From: Strongylocentrotus droebachiensis
Taxonomy: Eukaryota; Echinodermata; Echinoidea; Camarodonta; Strongylocentrotidae
NCBI GenBank assembly: GCA_035222895.1
Contig: JAVYIG010002087.1
Location: 208,481 to 272,480 of the forward strand
Reading direction: 5' to 3'
DNA length: 64,000 nt
Shown: positions 13,536 through 24,031 of the stretch, one piece after another
Layout: every line of letters begins with the position of its first letter
Numbering within the stretch: position 1 is the first letter of the stretch
Program-made: the position numbers and the translations under genes
Notes under the pieces: model-generated
What the model was told of the DNA's origin: nothing
Database searches by the model: none
What the model saw: only the letters and a program-made list of their open reading frames with translations

Positions 13536-16500
13536 TTAATCTGCCTTTCCTCTCTGCTTATATTCCTCTACGAGTATTCGTTTTAATGTGTCTGTGAGGA
13601 AAGATTTGAGCTTCAATCTCAACCTCTCCCTCAGCTCACCGTCTTCATTTAACCTTCTGGTCATCATCATGAAATCATCTTCAGGGTAGTCTTCAACGAT
13701 GTCCTTGAACTGTTCTCTCAGCTCTTCTAGTTGCTTCTCCTCCAGGCCTCTCAAGACGTCCGCAACCACATCATGCTTACCCTTATACCGCCATCTTGCA
13801 TATGCACCACCAAGTGCGCCCCCTATAGGTGGAAAAAGAGTAGGAATTTTACTCCAATGCACCTTTGTCTTTCAATCTAATGAGACGCATTTACATTCGC
13901 GAACAAAGGATGAGCTCAAATGAATTATCATCTCTCATCAATAGGCCTATAATAGGAGATAGAATTCCTAAGTATATGTTTGGCGACTATAACTCTTGTC
14001 CACTTTCAAGCTAACCTAAATTAAGTGCTGTATGAACACTTACGAGATATGTAGATATGTTGGAAACACCAAAGTGTTTCCTTAATTCAGCTCTACACAG
14101 AGGCATGACGAACCTGCTTTTGTATAATTTTTTAGATGAGTTGGATTTTCAGGAAGATGTTAAGGAAAAACAAATGAATGGTTAAAGCACAGAACAGCTT
14201 CTGAATAGTTGTAATTGTTAGGAAATGAATCATCACTGAAGCAGCAAATCTGAATGCTGTAAGAATATTAAGGGTCAGATGAAGAACTCGAAGACGGTCT
14301 CCTGCAGAAGCTACAGTCAGTAAGTCCATGGTTATATCTCTCTGGTAGCATTAATACATTACATCTAAATCATCCTGAAAAAGAGTCAGTTATTGCAGAT
14401 GAGAATGTGGGAAGCCATTTTGGCAGAAGACGAGGCATTGGTTTCAAAATCAATCCGCGACCTGCATCTTCATTTGCTCATTAAAGAATCCTCGGAGACT
14501 GTCCATCGCCATCCCCCTCACGGTGGCGCTCTCCGTCACAAGCCTGCTCAGTTTATCAAAATCCTGGGCTTCCATGCCTTCAAAAGTGGCACGGAAGTGA
14601 TTGTAGAGTGAATCACGCTCATCCTGGTTGAAAGTGAACAGGATCTCAGGGATAGATTTGAACTTTCCCTTTGTCATCCAGGCTCCAAAGGCACCTCCCA
14701 CAGCTCCACCTGCGAGGAAGGGACAGATAGGTTTAGGGTTAGTAATGAGAACAAACACCAAGGGCCCGTATTCAATCCAATACTTAAGTACAAAATTTAA
14801 GCTTTTTACTTAGTCTTTGGCTTAGATGAAATACTTAGCCAATTTTGGTAGTCCATTCAAACTTTTGGCTGAATATTTTCCCCTATATTTAAGACAGCTC
14901 CCTACCAGACTTAAGCCAATTATTTGGAGGCCTCGACTGGCAAGCAAATGTTTTTCTTACGCAGTATTATAACCTGCGCACAATTATATCAGCGCGCATT
15001 TATTGCAAGTTTGCAACGCATTAATTGCGCATTAGTTTTGATTGACCGTGTGATGTCACAATGCTTATCAGTTAGTATTTTACTTAGATTTTGTCTTACG
15101 TAAGTATAAGCCTAAAATGCGATTTGAATACTTAGTAAAATTCTTACTTATGCTAAGTATTGAATTGAATACCGGCCAAGGAAAGGGAAACAACAAACCG
15201 AACAAACCATGCATGAAATCAAAGGTTAAGTAGGCAGGGTGTGAGGCACATTTAAAAACAAAGAGAATATCAAAACACTGTCATAAACTCATAATTAGGA
15301 AAAAAATATAAGGCAAGCATTTCGTTATCATGGACAGGACAAAGTATAGCAGTAACTTTGTTAGAATGGAACTATATCAAACCACAAAAAGAAATAAAAT
15401 GAAAGTCAACCCATACATTTCAAAAAAGAACTCAAACAAAATCACAGATGTGGGGTGGATAAAGCACCTGCAAATAATAAAAAGGGCATATAAATGATAC
15501 ATTTAACATAGCAAAATAATATATGTAACCACTGAAAACACAATCTCATAACATTTCTGCATACTAATCTAAAGAAAATGGGGGAAAAGCATATCAATTA
15601 ATACAAAGACTGGAACTGTTCCATTCCATTGTACGACACTTGCTCACGCCGCAATTGCTTCGCAGTACAATCCTACAATGACTGAATTTGTAACATTAAT
15701 ATTTGACCTAACACTATACATATTCCTAACCCCAACCATAAACCTCACCTAAAAGGCTTTATAGAAGCCACTTGCAAGTTTGCAACCCTAACCCCAACCC
15801 TTTAGTTTTTATGAAATAAAGCCCTGAGAAATTGTTGCTGTAGCAAACGATCAAGTCCCTGTTTCAGTCACAAGTACAAGTACATAAAAAAGGAACAATG
15901 AGCAGCAAGGATTCAAAGACAAAAACAGCAAATTGGTTTCCATTCACATTTAATCGACATGTACGGTATGTTATCTAATTCATGCATGATCATGAAATAG
16001 ACTTAGTTTGACACAATTAAAAAAGTTTAAGTACTATCTCTTTTTTTTTAGTATATAAAAATATAAAATGTAACTTTGATTAAAGAGGGAGATCTTCATC
16101 ATTCTAAACACCCCCCCCCCTAAAAAGAACCCTTCAAGTTTTATCAGACTTCTGTTTATGATTTTCATTTTGCTAGTAGCTGAGTGTCTGAAAAATAAAA
16201 ACAATTTTAAATGGTAAATCAATGAAATTATAAAATATAAAAAGTCACTCCTATATTTTCCTCTGCTTGCAACTATTCTTGTCAATACTATCCTCATTTT
16301 CTACTTTTTTTTCCTCTCCAATACCCTACTTAGATGCACTAAATGAACATGTAAAACACTTTGAATACTCATAATTGCATTAATAACCTTTCAATAATAG
16401 TCATAATAATATAAGAGATTCGTACAGCGTTAAATCCACTTAAAAAGCAAAAGCTCAAGGCGCACTTTTGAAGAAAAAAAGAGACCACATAAATTAAAAG

Positions 16501-18351
16501 TACTGCGTTATAAACAAAGGAACAGGAGCAACATAAAACATACAAAAATGAAAGAAGAATTAATTATATGCTGATTTAAACACAAACATTCTTTTTATCT
16601 ACAAGTAAAGAACTTATGTACTTATGTACATAAGAAGTTTCATAAATCTGAATTCCACTTTGGATGATACCATAGACGAACAATATATTTTGTTTGTAGC
16701 ATGAAACACCTTGAATACCCAAATGGAATCTAATTCCCTAGTAAAACCCAAGGTACTATGACTTTAAGCCCTCTTTTGCCTTGGATCTTGGATTCCTGTC
16801 CTCCGAAATTTTCTGCAAGGGAGTTAATGTTGTGGGCAAAGTTAAGGGTGATCATTAATTTTTGGAGCAAATATTAAGTGGGGTAGCTAAAGCTGATTTC
16901 AAGTACCCCTTCCCTATAGATGAAGAAATAGGTATAAAGTAACCTACCAACTGCTAGTCCCATAGGGCCTCCACACATTCCTCCAATCACAGCACCGGCT
17001 CCTGCAATAGCTCCTCCTTTCAATGTCTCCTTCACTGTGACCTAGTCAAAAGAATCATTAATCATTGGTGACATGGATATATTTGAACCTACTTGACGAA
17101 TAAGACAAAACTCCTTGAATTAATACTATTGTACATTTACTTTGCAGGCCCAATTTACTTTTTTGTAATCATTGACTTCGTTGTTGTTCTGTTTTTATTT
17201 TAACAGCCTATGCACAATCAATTCTGAATCTGAAAGACACTGTACATGACTGTACTGTATTAACGAACAGGTGTATAATTCTTGAGTGAAGACTGAAAGA
17301 GAGAAATAAAATAATGACAAATGAACACAATAAGAATTGAGAGAAATAGCAAAATCAAGTAAAATAAAACCTGTTCGGTGGCTGTTTTTATCAATGTACT
17401 CTTTTCAGTCTACATATTCAAATTTGAGAGAAAATATCATCATAATCTTGGTACATGTTATCAGCATGTAATGTACGAATGAAAACATCAAATTTGAATG
17501 AAAATGTTTTGTTTTTCTTTTAATCGAGTCAAAGAGAGAAATATATTCCCACATACATGATGATCCTGCATTGCCCAAAGCCATCAAAGCTCTAGGGTAA
17601 ATGAAGGATGTAATATAATCAATTCATACAGAAGAACAACTGCTTTTTGATACACATATTCAACTATGAACACTACACACTATCAGACATTGATATCACA
17701 GACAATGGATGTTGATTTAGACTGCCCTACTATTCCAGGCTAACAGGTCACAGCTGGTAGAGCATTGTTCACATTCATTTACTCTCAAGTTTAAATGACC
17801 TTATCTGCTAAACTGTTGATAAGAATCTTATCGATAATTGTGAATACCGGTAAGGTACAATTAAAAAAAAAGGCTAAATATTTTGACCTCATGATAAATC
17901 AAAGAATTTATGGTCTTTAGTACCATTTTAAAATCATTTTTTAATATTAAAAATCAATGCTCTAGGGAAATGTAATATGGACCACTTCCAGAGTTCTGAT
18001 TGTCTAAATTGAATATTTCATGCACATGGCTGATATTCACTTTAGTATCTGAGGCCTCAGTCATGAATTGATTCATGTTAGCTCATACTATCCTTGTCTT
18101 GCCATCAGTACACATTAAAAAACTGCAGGATATATCCACAATGTAAAATGTATTTGTTTGTTTGTGATTCAGACTGGAATCATAATGATGAGGTCCTGTT
18201 GAGAGGAAGAAGAGGAAGAAGAAGAAGAAGAAAATACATTACTGTTTTCATCAATATTCATTGGTTATTCACTAAATCAATTTACCTTCATATTTTCTTC
18301 TTCTGCAAGAATTGCCAGTAGTCTGACAAGTTCTTCTGCTGAAATAGGCAT
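13536..18351 (-). CDS. C19orf12-like protein, isoform B (distal last exon 13536-13822)
   Basis: A second terminal exon, 13536-13822, has an acceptor (ctatag|GGGGC) in the same phase as exon 14450-14709, so it can be joined to the donor at 16948 in its place. It would give a protein of about 148 residues with the same first 53. The two exons are homologous: GGALGGAYARWRYKGK here against GGAVGGAFGAWMTKGK there, followed by helical tails of different sequence (ending YKQRGKAD here). The distal form is far more charged, with DEDGELRERL-like segments. Either this is a mutually exclusive alternative last exon born by exon duplication, or it is the surviving 3' exon of a tandem paralogue whose 5' exons I did not find between 13.8 and 14.4 kb. 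Confidence 0.72.
14450..18351 (-). CDS. C19orf12-like glycine-zipper membrane protein, isoform A (proximal last exon)
   Basis: Coding exons on the minus strand: 18286-18351 (ATG at 18351), 16948-17041 and 14450-14709. Frame is kept with phases 0 and 1. The product is about 139 residues, against 141-152 for the human protein. It reads MPISAEELVRLLAILAEEEN, then a Gly/Ala-rich hydrophobic segment (GGAIAGAGAVIGGMCGGPMG), then LAVGGAVGGAFGAWMTKGKF and a helical tail ending MQVAD. The double Gly-rich hairpin followed by GAWMT-G-F is the pattern of C19orf12, a protein of mitochondria, ER and their contact sites, mutated in the human brain-iron disease MPAN. The exon layout fits one gene, but the last exon has an alternative, described in the next entry. 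Confidence 0.85.
14764..15177. mobile_element. MITE with GGCCCGTATTCAAT-type ends
   Basis: GGCCCGTATTCAATCCAATA at the left is answered by TGAATTGAATACCGGCC at the right, and the interior keeps inverted ACTTAAGTA / TACTTAGT blocks. The element is about 414 bp, lies in the intron before the proximal C19orf12-like last exon and has no coding capacity. The sequence AAG flanks both sides and may be a short target duplication. Confidence 0.6.
15178..16947. other. Intron of the C19orf12-like gene
   Basis: AT-rich intronic DNA with a C10 run near 16110 and no exon-like segment that I could support. Confidence 0.5.
18201..18234 (+). repeat. GAA-rich purine microsatellite
   Basis: An interrupted (GAA/GAG)n purine tract about 34 bases long lies some 50 bases from the first coding exon of the C19orf12-like gene, on the intron side. 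Confidence 0.8.
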
Positions 18352-20066
18352 CTTGTTTTCCTAAGGGATAAACCACTAGATGAGTTGCAACAGACTCCTT
18401 GAAACCTAAAGACCTGAATGAAGATATGATAACAAGATAAAACAAGAAAAGCTTATAAAATGTCAAACTACATCTTTTTTTAATGAGGTCTACAGGATGT
18501 TTGTTACATAGCCTTTACTTTGTTTACTCTCCATCTGTTTAATTTCCATCTTAAAACACCCTGTGAAATTATTTCAAATCGGTGAAAATTATTTTTTCTG
18601 ACACTCCCAACATAGTCACAAGAAATGAAACTTTGGTACATTTTATTTGAATATATCTGATCACATAAAATTGTCAAGCTTCTACAGTGTATGACAGCCC
18701 AGATTACTTTGCAAATAAAAACATCTTGATCCATCGATACCACATTGCAAGACAGAAAGCATACGACTTATACAAAATAATCTGTCTGCCTGGGGGATTT
18801 TAAAAAAGAAGTTGTCTTTTGACGCTCTCCTCCAAGACATGTAGGAGATGTAGGAAAATTTAGGCAAACACAGCTCCAGCAGAACATATCCCAATATGAA
18901 ATTGGAATTTCAAAGAAGGTATAAAGGTAAAGCATAGGAGTTATAGGATATTGATCTGACTCAAATTTTGAAAGGCATTGCACTTGACTTGGGAGGAGTT
19001 GATTAAAGGAGGAGCTGATTAAAGGGGGACCATCAAATCAATAATATTCATCAATACTGTCTTTGAAATTTTCAAAACTAAAGATCTCAAATTGTGGATG
19101 CCTTCCTTAATCTAAAAGATATGCAACAGTGAAAGCTCTGGTCTTTGGAGCACTAAATTTATGGAGACAGTGCCAAAAATTAATTAAAACTGAGATTTTC
19201 ATGTGTGCTAGATCTGTAGTAGTTTGACACACATTTGATCATGTAACTGCTCAGCCTTTGGTAGATTTATAATTGGAAAAAAAATCAGACTGTATTATAT
19301 ATGCAATATTTTTTCCCGTAACATGAGAGTAATTGTAATAGTTTCATACTATTATTATTAGTTAAATGTAATGTGAACTGTTATTGTGTAATTGTTTTAA
19401 ATGGGGGCACGCTACAAGAGTCCTATCTCGCACCCCGGGGCAACGTGTCTGACACGGCCGGTTGTAGCAACTACTCCGAAGATCAAGATTACATTAATCT
19501 TGATCTAATGAGACACGAACGAACGAACGAACTTCAAATTCAATACTTCAGATCTATTCAGGTCATTGTCATTAAGTTATCATTCGCATCAAAAATTTCA
19601 TTCCATCACATAACGAGCCATAATAATCAATTCCTTTGATTGTAGGCAACAACGGACAGGCAGGAAAAGACATAATTGCAGATACAAAATTCAGGAAAAT
19701 AAAGGTTGACAACAGAATAGACATTGCCATTAAACTTCTACTAGATCTAAGTGAATACAATTAAATGATCCCCGTTTTTAATTTTATGACTAGATCTAGC
19801 AAAAGATATTCATTCATGATCATACAATTAAGCTAGAGAAGTCAGACTCATAGGTCTAGCCATGGCCATAGGCGAGCACTCTAAATCACCTAGTAACATC
19901 TTTAAATCCCAATCACCATCATCATCACCATCATCATCAGTCTTCAGACATTGTAATGTCAGACACATCAGATCATCAAACACAGTCTGCTAAACTACAC
20001 TCACTGACTCAGTTACTGAGTTAAAAAGATATGTCATGTGTATTTTGATTACCAAAACCTCCTTAC

Positions 20067-20520
20067 CGTCTTGCTGATTAATTGTAGGTCTAGTCCCAAA
20101 ACACCGGGAAGTTGCTTTCACTGACTGTCAAATTTAACAATTTTCCAAAGATCAAATAAGCCACGACATGAAATTCAGGTTTTCACCCATGCACAGTCAA
20201 AAGTGACACAGCCACGTAGCTAGATGCATGTAGTAGTACTAGTAGTGAATTAGTACAATCAGTTCAAATCAAGTTGCAAGATCGCGGCCGCGGAACTTGT
20301 TCTGCGTGCATGCAGTGCGCAAGTTGAGGTGGCGAGGTCGTCCGCGATCGAGCGAGCATCGCCAGTGCAGTACGTAAGCCGTATATAGCGCCGCAGTTTG
20401 GGGGATCTAGAGCTGCTGACATCGCTTGTTTTGTTGACGTGGAGCTCTCTTCCCCCCTTCTTTCAGCTTCCGCGTTTAGTTGGAAATTACTTCCGGGTTA
20501 GGAACAACAGCTGCAAAACG
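20067..20520 (-). promoter_or_regulatory. Probable first exon and CpG-rich promoter of the C19orf12-like gene
   Basis: The exon with the start codon has an acceptor (cttag|GAAAAC, exon from 18360), so a 5' non-coding exon is required. A donor gtaagg on the minus strand at 20061-20066 would end it at 20067. DNA at about 20280-20500 is CpG-rich compared with the rest of the window (GCGGCCGCGG, GCGCAAG, GATCGCGG) and is the likely promoter. The TSS is not resolved. Confidence 0.4.
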
Positions 20521-20695
20521 TAAACAATGCACTCGTATACGTAACAGTTAGTAGACCTACTGCGAATGTATTGCTATATTCCTTTGAATCCCAAATGCTG
20601 TGGCTACAAAAGAGACTTTTAATTTGATAGTAATATTATCACCTAAAATGTTATAATTTCCCTCTAGACCTAGCCTGATCTATGTTCCCTATTTC

Positions 20696-20734
20696 TTTTA
20701 ATGCAAAGACCTATTTCTTTTAATGCAAAGTCAA
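20696..20734. repeat. Tandem duplication of a short unit
   Basis: CTATTTCTTTTAATGCAAAG occurs twice in a row with two or three intervening bases, a small local duplication between two promoters. Confidence 0.7.
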
Positions 20735-21034
20735 ACTTGTCAAACTACGGTATGCAATGAATAATTCATGAGCTAGATTGCTAGCCTGTAGACACATGTT
20801 TCATTATTTTGTTGTCGAGCTGCTAGGTTTTCACTATATTAAACCGTAAGATGGCATATAAATAGAGGATAAACCAATTATTAATTAACTTTGAGAAGAT
20901 AGAAACTGCACAGTGTCATATTCTTCAAATAGGAGACGACAAAGATATTCCTTCATTCCAAGCCTGTGAAAAAAATATGATCACCCCCATATAATAATAG
21001 GACGTTCTGTTTATAGATCTGCCGGTTGTATTCA

Positions 21035-21042
21035 TGACGTCA
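21035..21042. promoter_or_regulatory. CRE/ATF palindrome TGACGTCA
   Basis: A perfect TGACGTCA sits about 180 bp before the donor of the putative first exon of the TP53INP gene. Such sites bind CREB/ATF factors close to TSSs. Its position supports a promoter here; binding is inferred only. Confidence 0.45.
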
Positions 21043-21099
21043 TGGAATCAGCTGGCTTCTGCGCGGCCAAGTGACATTTGTCAACAAACGGTATTAAAC

Positions 21100-21223
21100 A
21101 TTTTTGCCGGGAGAAGAGAGAACAACACAACGGTTTTAACGGACGTTTTTAGTGATTGAGCGACGGAATCCTGAGAAAAAACACTTATAAGCAATACAGA
21201 CAAGATCGCAGAAATATATCAAG
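21100..21223 (+). other. Putative 5' UTR exon 1 of the TP53INP gene
   Basis: The exon carrying the TP53INP start codon begins with an acceptor (atag|TGCC, exon from 29502), so upstream non-coding exons must exist. A strong donor AAG|gtatgt at 21223/21224, just after a CRE and GC-richer DNA, is the best first exon. The left border is approximate. Confidence 0.4.
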
Positions 21224-23499
21224 GTATGTATGAGACATTCAGCTCATATCTCATCTTTTGTTGGGTATAAATAATCTTAAATCATTTCGTTCGTCGTACC
21301 GGTCGTACAGGATTGTGATCATGTATTAACATATTACGATGATCGGGGCCAGTGTATGTGTGTGTGTGTTTATACATTGACGTCGATGTTATGTTGATGA
21401 TGCGATGCTGGTCGAGTCGAACGATGCGAGGCCACAGTGCCAGGGCGGAAAGGGCGTTGAATTAGGCGCTGGCAAACCCAAGATCGAATGCTTTTAATCT
21501 AATTTTCTATCTAGTATAAATGTTATGTTTCGGAAAGGAATTTGGCACGTCGTTTGCAGTCATGTCTACACTCAATTAATGTAAAAAAAATAGTCTTTTT
21601 AGGCTGCATAGCTGTAGTCTATCTTGATTGTGATTTGAGTATGATTTTTTTTGTAAACACTTTTACTTTTAGTTTCATTTCCAAAATGCGAGTTTATTTC
21701 AAAGGTAGACTAATTTACTTTAAACAAAATGCAATGAACACGACCATAAGTTTTAATATCTACATCTAACAAGGTTTTATATCTTCATGTTCATTTGTTT
21801 GTGAGCTGAATATAGATCTAGAGTCTACATCTAAAGATCTATAATTCTATAAATACATAGTAGATTTATAGATTTCTAGACTAGATCTAGTCAAGGTCTA
21901 TACAGTTCAGCACTAGAAGTGTAATTATTCAGAATATCAGAGACTTTGTTACTTGTCATGAAGCAGGAATTTGTGAAAATACAGTTCGTAGATAAATTTA
22001 TCTTTGTTTTAAATGTAGATTATTGGAAATGAATACACTGTATGCATCTTATGCTACTCAATAGTTTGACTTCCAGTGAATCATGAAACAAAAAACAGCA
22101 AAGTTATCATAGTCCACTTTATACTAATAAGTAATATGAGCACGAGACTGTTATCTAGATCTAGTCGTTTGATGTGGGTTTACAAGAATTGATACGACAA
22201 AAATCTACGAGACATTATACATGTTTGACCAATAGACTTGGAGAAAATCTGTTCAGAAAAACTCATTCAGATTTCAGAATATTTCCATGCAATTTCTGCA
22301 TGAACCAGATTTTTAAAAATAAAATTTGTTTGATCTAGTTATTGAATTTCATCATGTTTTTTTGTTTAATAGTTCACCTGATATTTCCTCCCATTCTATT
22401 AGAATAGATGATGTTTGTGCCTCGTTTTATGATTTTTAAGGGGCTTGGGAAGAATTCAAAGTCAGTTTTAAAAGGTCATTTCCCCCATCTCCGATTGATC
22501 TATTTTCTAAAAGGTGGGTGTGTCCATAGATACATGTAGTGTAGCAGTATACCGGGTCTCCAACCGATCATCTAGCTCTGTGTTTCTATTCCGTCAAAAC
22601 ATAACACAGCTGACTGACATAAAGCCAAATCCTAGACTACAAATTCAGCCCTTAAATGATAAAACGATTCAAAATTGTACCAAAATAAAAAGGTGGGTTT
22701 GTGCGAGATTGAGATTACACATAATCTTTTGTATTTTAGAAAGACTGAAACAGTCAATTTACAAACCTGTAACATGAATTATTTTGTGCAATCATGTACG
22801 AACATGACTGTTCTTTTGTTCGAGGAACTGTGTATCGCGGTCTCCAAGAGAAACTAGGCTGCCCGTAGCCTGGGCATGCATGCATGTCAGGCACATGATG
22901 CAATGGTGATAACAACACAGTGCAGACTCGTTTGGCAGGTCACTGAATATTATAAATAGGTCTCATTTGCATAGGCAGGGACGCTGCATCGGAGAAGCCA
23001 TACACACAAGGTGACCTTCCGCCCTTACCCAATAGGGATTGCCGTGTTGATCGAGTAGTTGTGTTTGGTTCAGTGTGCAGTGGCCTGGAACCACAAGCAT
23101 TGTAATTTGCATTTGGCCAGCTCCATTTGAAAAAGGGGTGTTTTGGTGCTGTCAGCTGTTTTCTTTTGTTGATATATGTAGAACCGAAGTACAAAGGTTG
23201 AAGTATGGTTTGACCTAGACAGCAATAACCATCTGATTTGGGTCATTTCTTTAATAAAACTGACATTTGTTGTCATTCCCCAATACAGATGGCAACCCAG
23301 GGATGGCTATGTACATATTTTCGTCCACGACATTTTCTCCCCGATTTTCTTTATTTAGATCTAATTTTCTGATTTCTAAATCAGATGTAAATTAGGTCGG
23401 TATGTCATTTGTCCTAATTACAGTTATCAAAATTTGATAACTTAATATTAAATACGTAATTTACGGACTTACTTATATGAATTATCCAATTTGTATCTC

Positions 23500-23778
23500 A
23501 GATCCGCGAAGCAGTACGTTCATGCATTCGAAATATTACCCGGCGGCCGATATATTTCCGGGTCCACCTACCAAAACATAGCCAAATGGCCAATCAGAGC
23601 ACTCGTTTCGTGGGAGTTCGTTGGTCAAGCTGGGCCGACTCGTAGCGTAGCTACGGTAGCTATTGGACGTTCGAAAAGAAAAAATGAATATTCATCAACT
23701 AAAACCAAGACGGATAATGTTGACGACGAGACTTTCTCGGATAAATCATTAATTTAGGATCTAAATGAGCAAGCTATC
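23500..23778 (+). promoter_or_regulatory. Possible alternative promoter and first exon
   Basis: A CpG-richer island inside the intron with a CCAAT box (23590-23594), an inverted CCAAT box (ATTGG, 23662-23666) and, downstream, a consensus donor ATC|gtaagt at 23778/23779. This combination is what an internal promoter with its own non-coding first exon looks like. There is no direct evidence of transcription. Confidence 0.3.
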
Positions 23779-23950
23779 GTAAGTCAAATAAGCTATATAT
23801 ATGTTATTTTTAATTAGACTCTAATTATTGTCATATTGCAGCATGTATGAGGATGTAAAGAGTGAAAATCTCGTAGCATATCTCATTCATCGCGGTCCTG
23901 CCGAACCGAACCATTTGTTCCGTACAGTGCCTCACAGAAAGAGGTCCCCA

Positions 23951-24031
23951 GACTTCAGTCTCTATAATCGGAGGTCTAGTGGAGCCAGACGTAGTCTCAG
24001 TGGAACAACCGACGATTAGAGAGACTGAAGC
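23951..24031. repeat. Foldback repeat (imperfect palindrome)
   Basis: GACTTCAGTCTCTATAATCG is mirrored by CGATTAGAGAGACTGAAG with about 40 bases between. Its inner block is shared with 8241-8370 in the opposite orientation, so it belongs to a dispersed family. Confidence 0.6.

Noticed and set aside
13699..13923. Plus-strand frames opposite the C19orf12-like last exons (also 14393-14611 and 14628-14813)
   Set aside because: They are antisense shadows of exons that have clear homology and splice sites on the minus strand.
23828..24019. 63-codon frame after an acceptor-like tract
   Set aside because: Its 3' half is a foldback repeat also present at 8241-8370, so the frame is a repeat artefact and not an exon.
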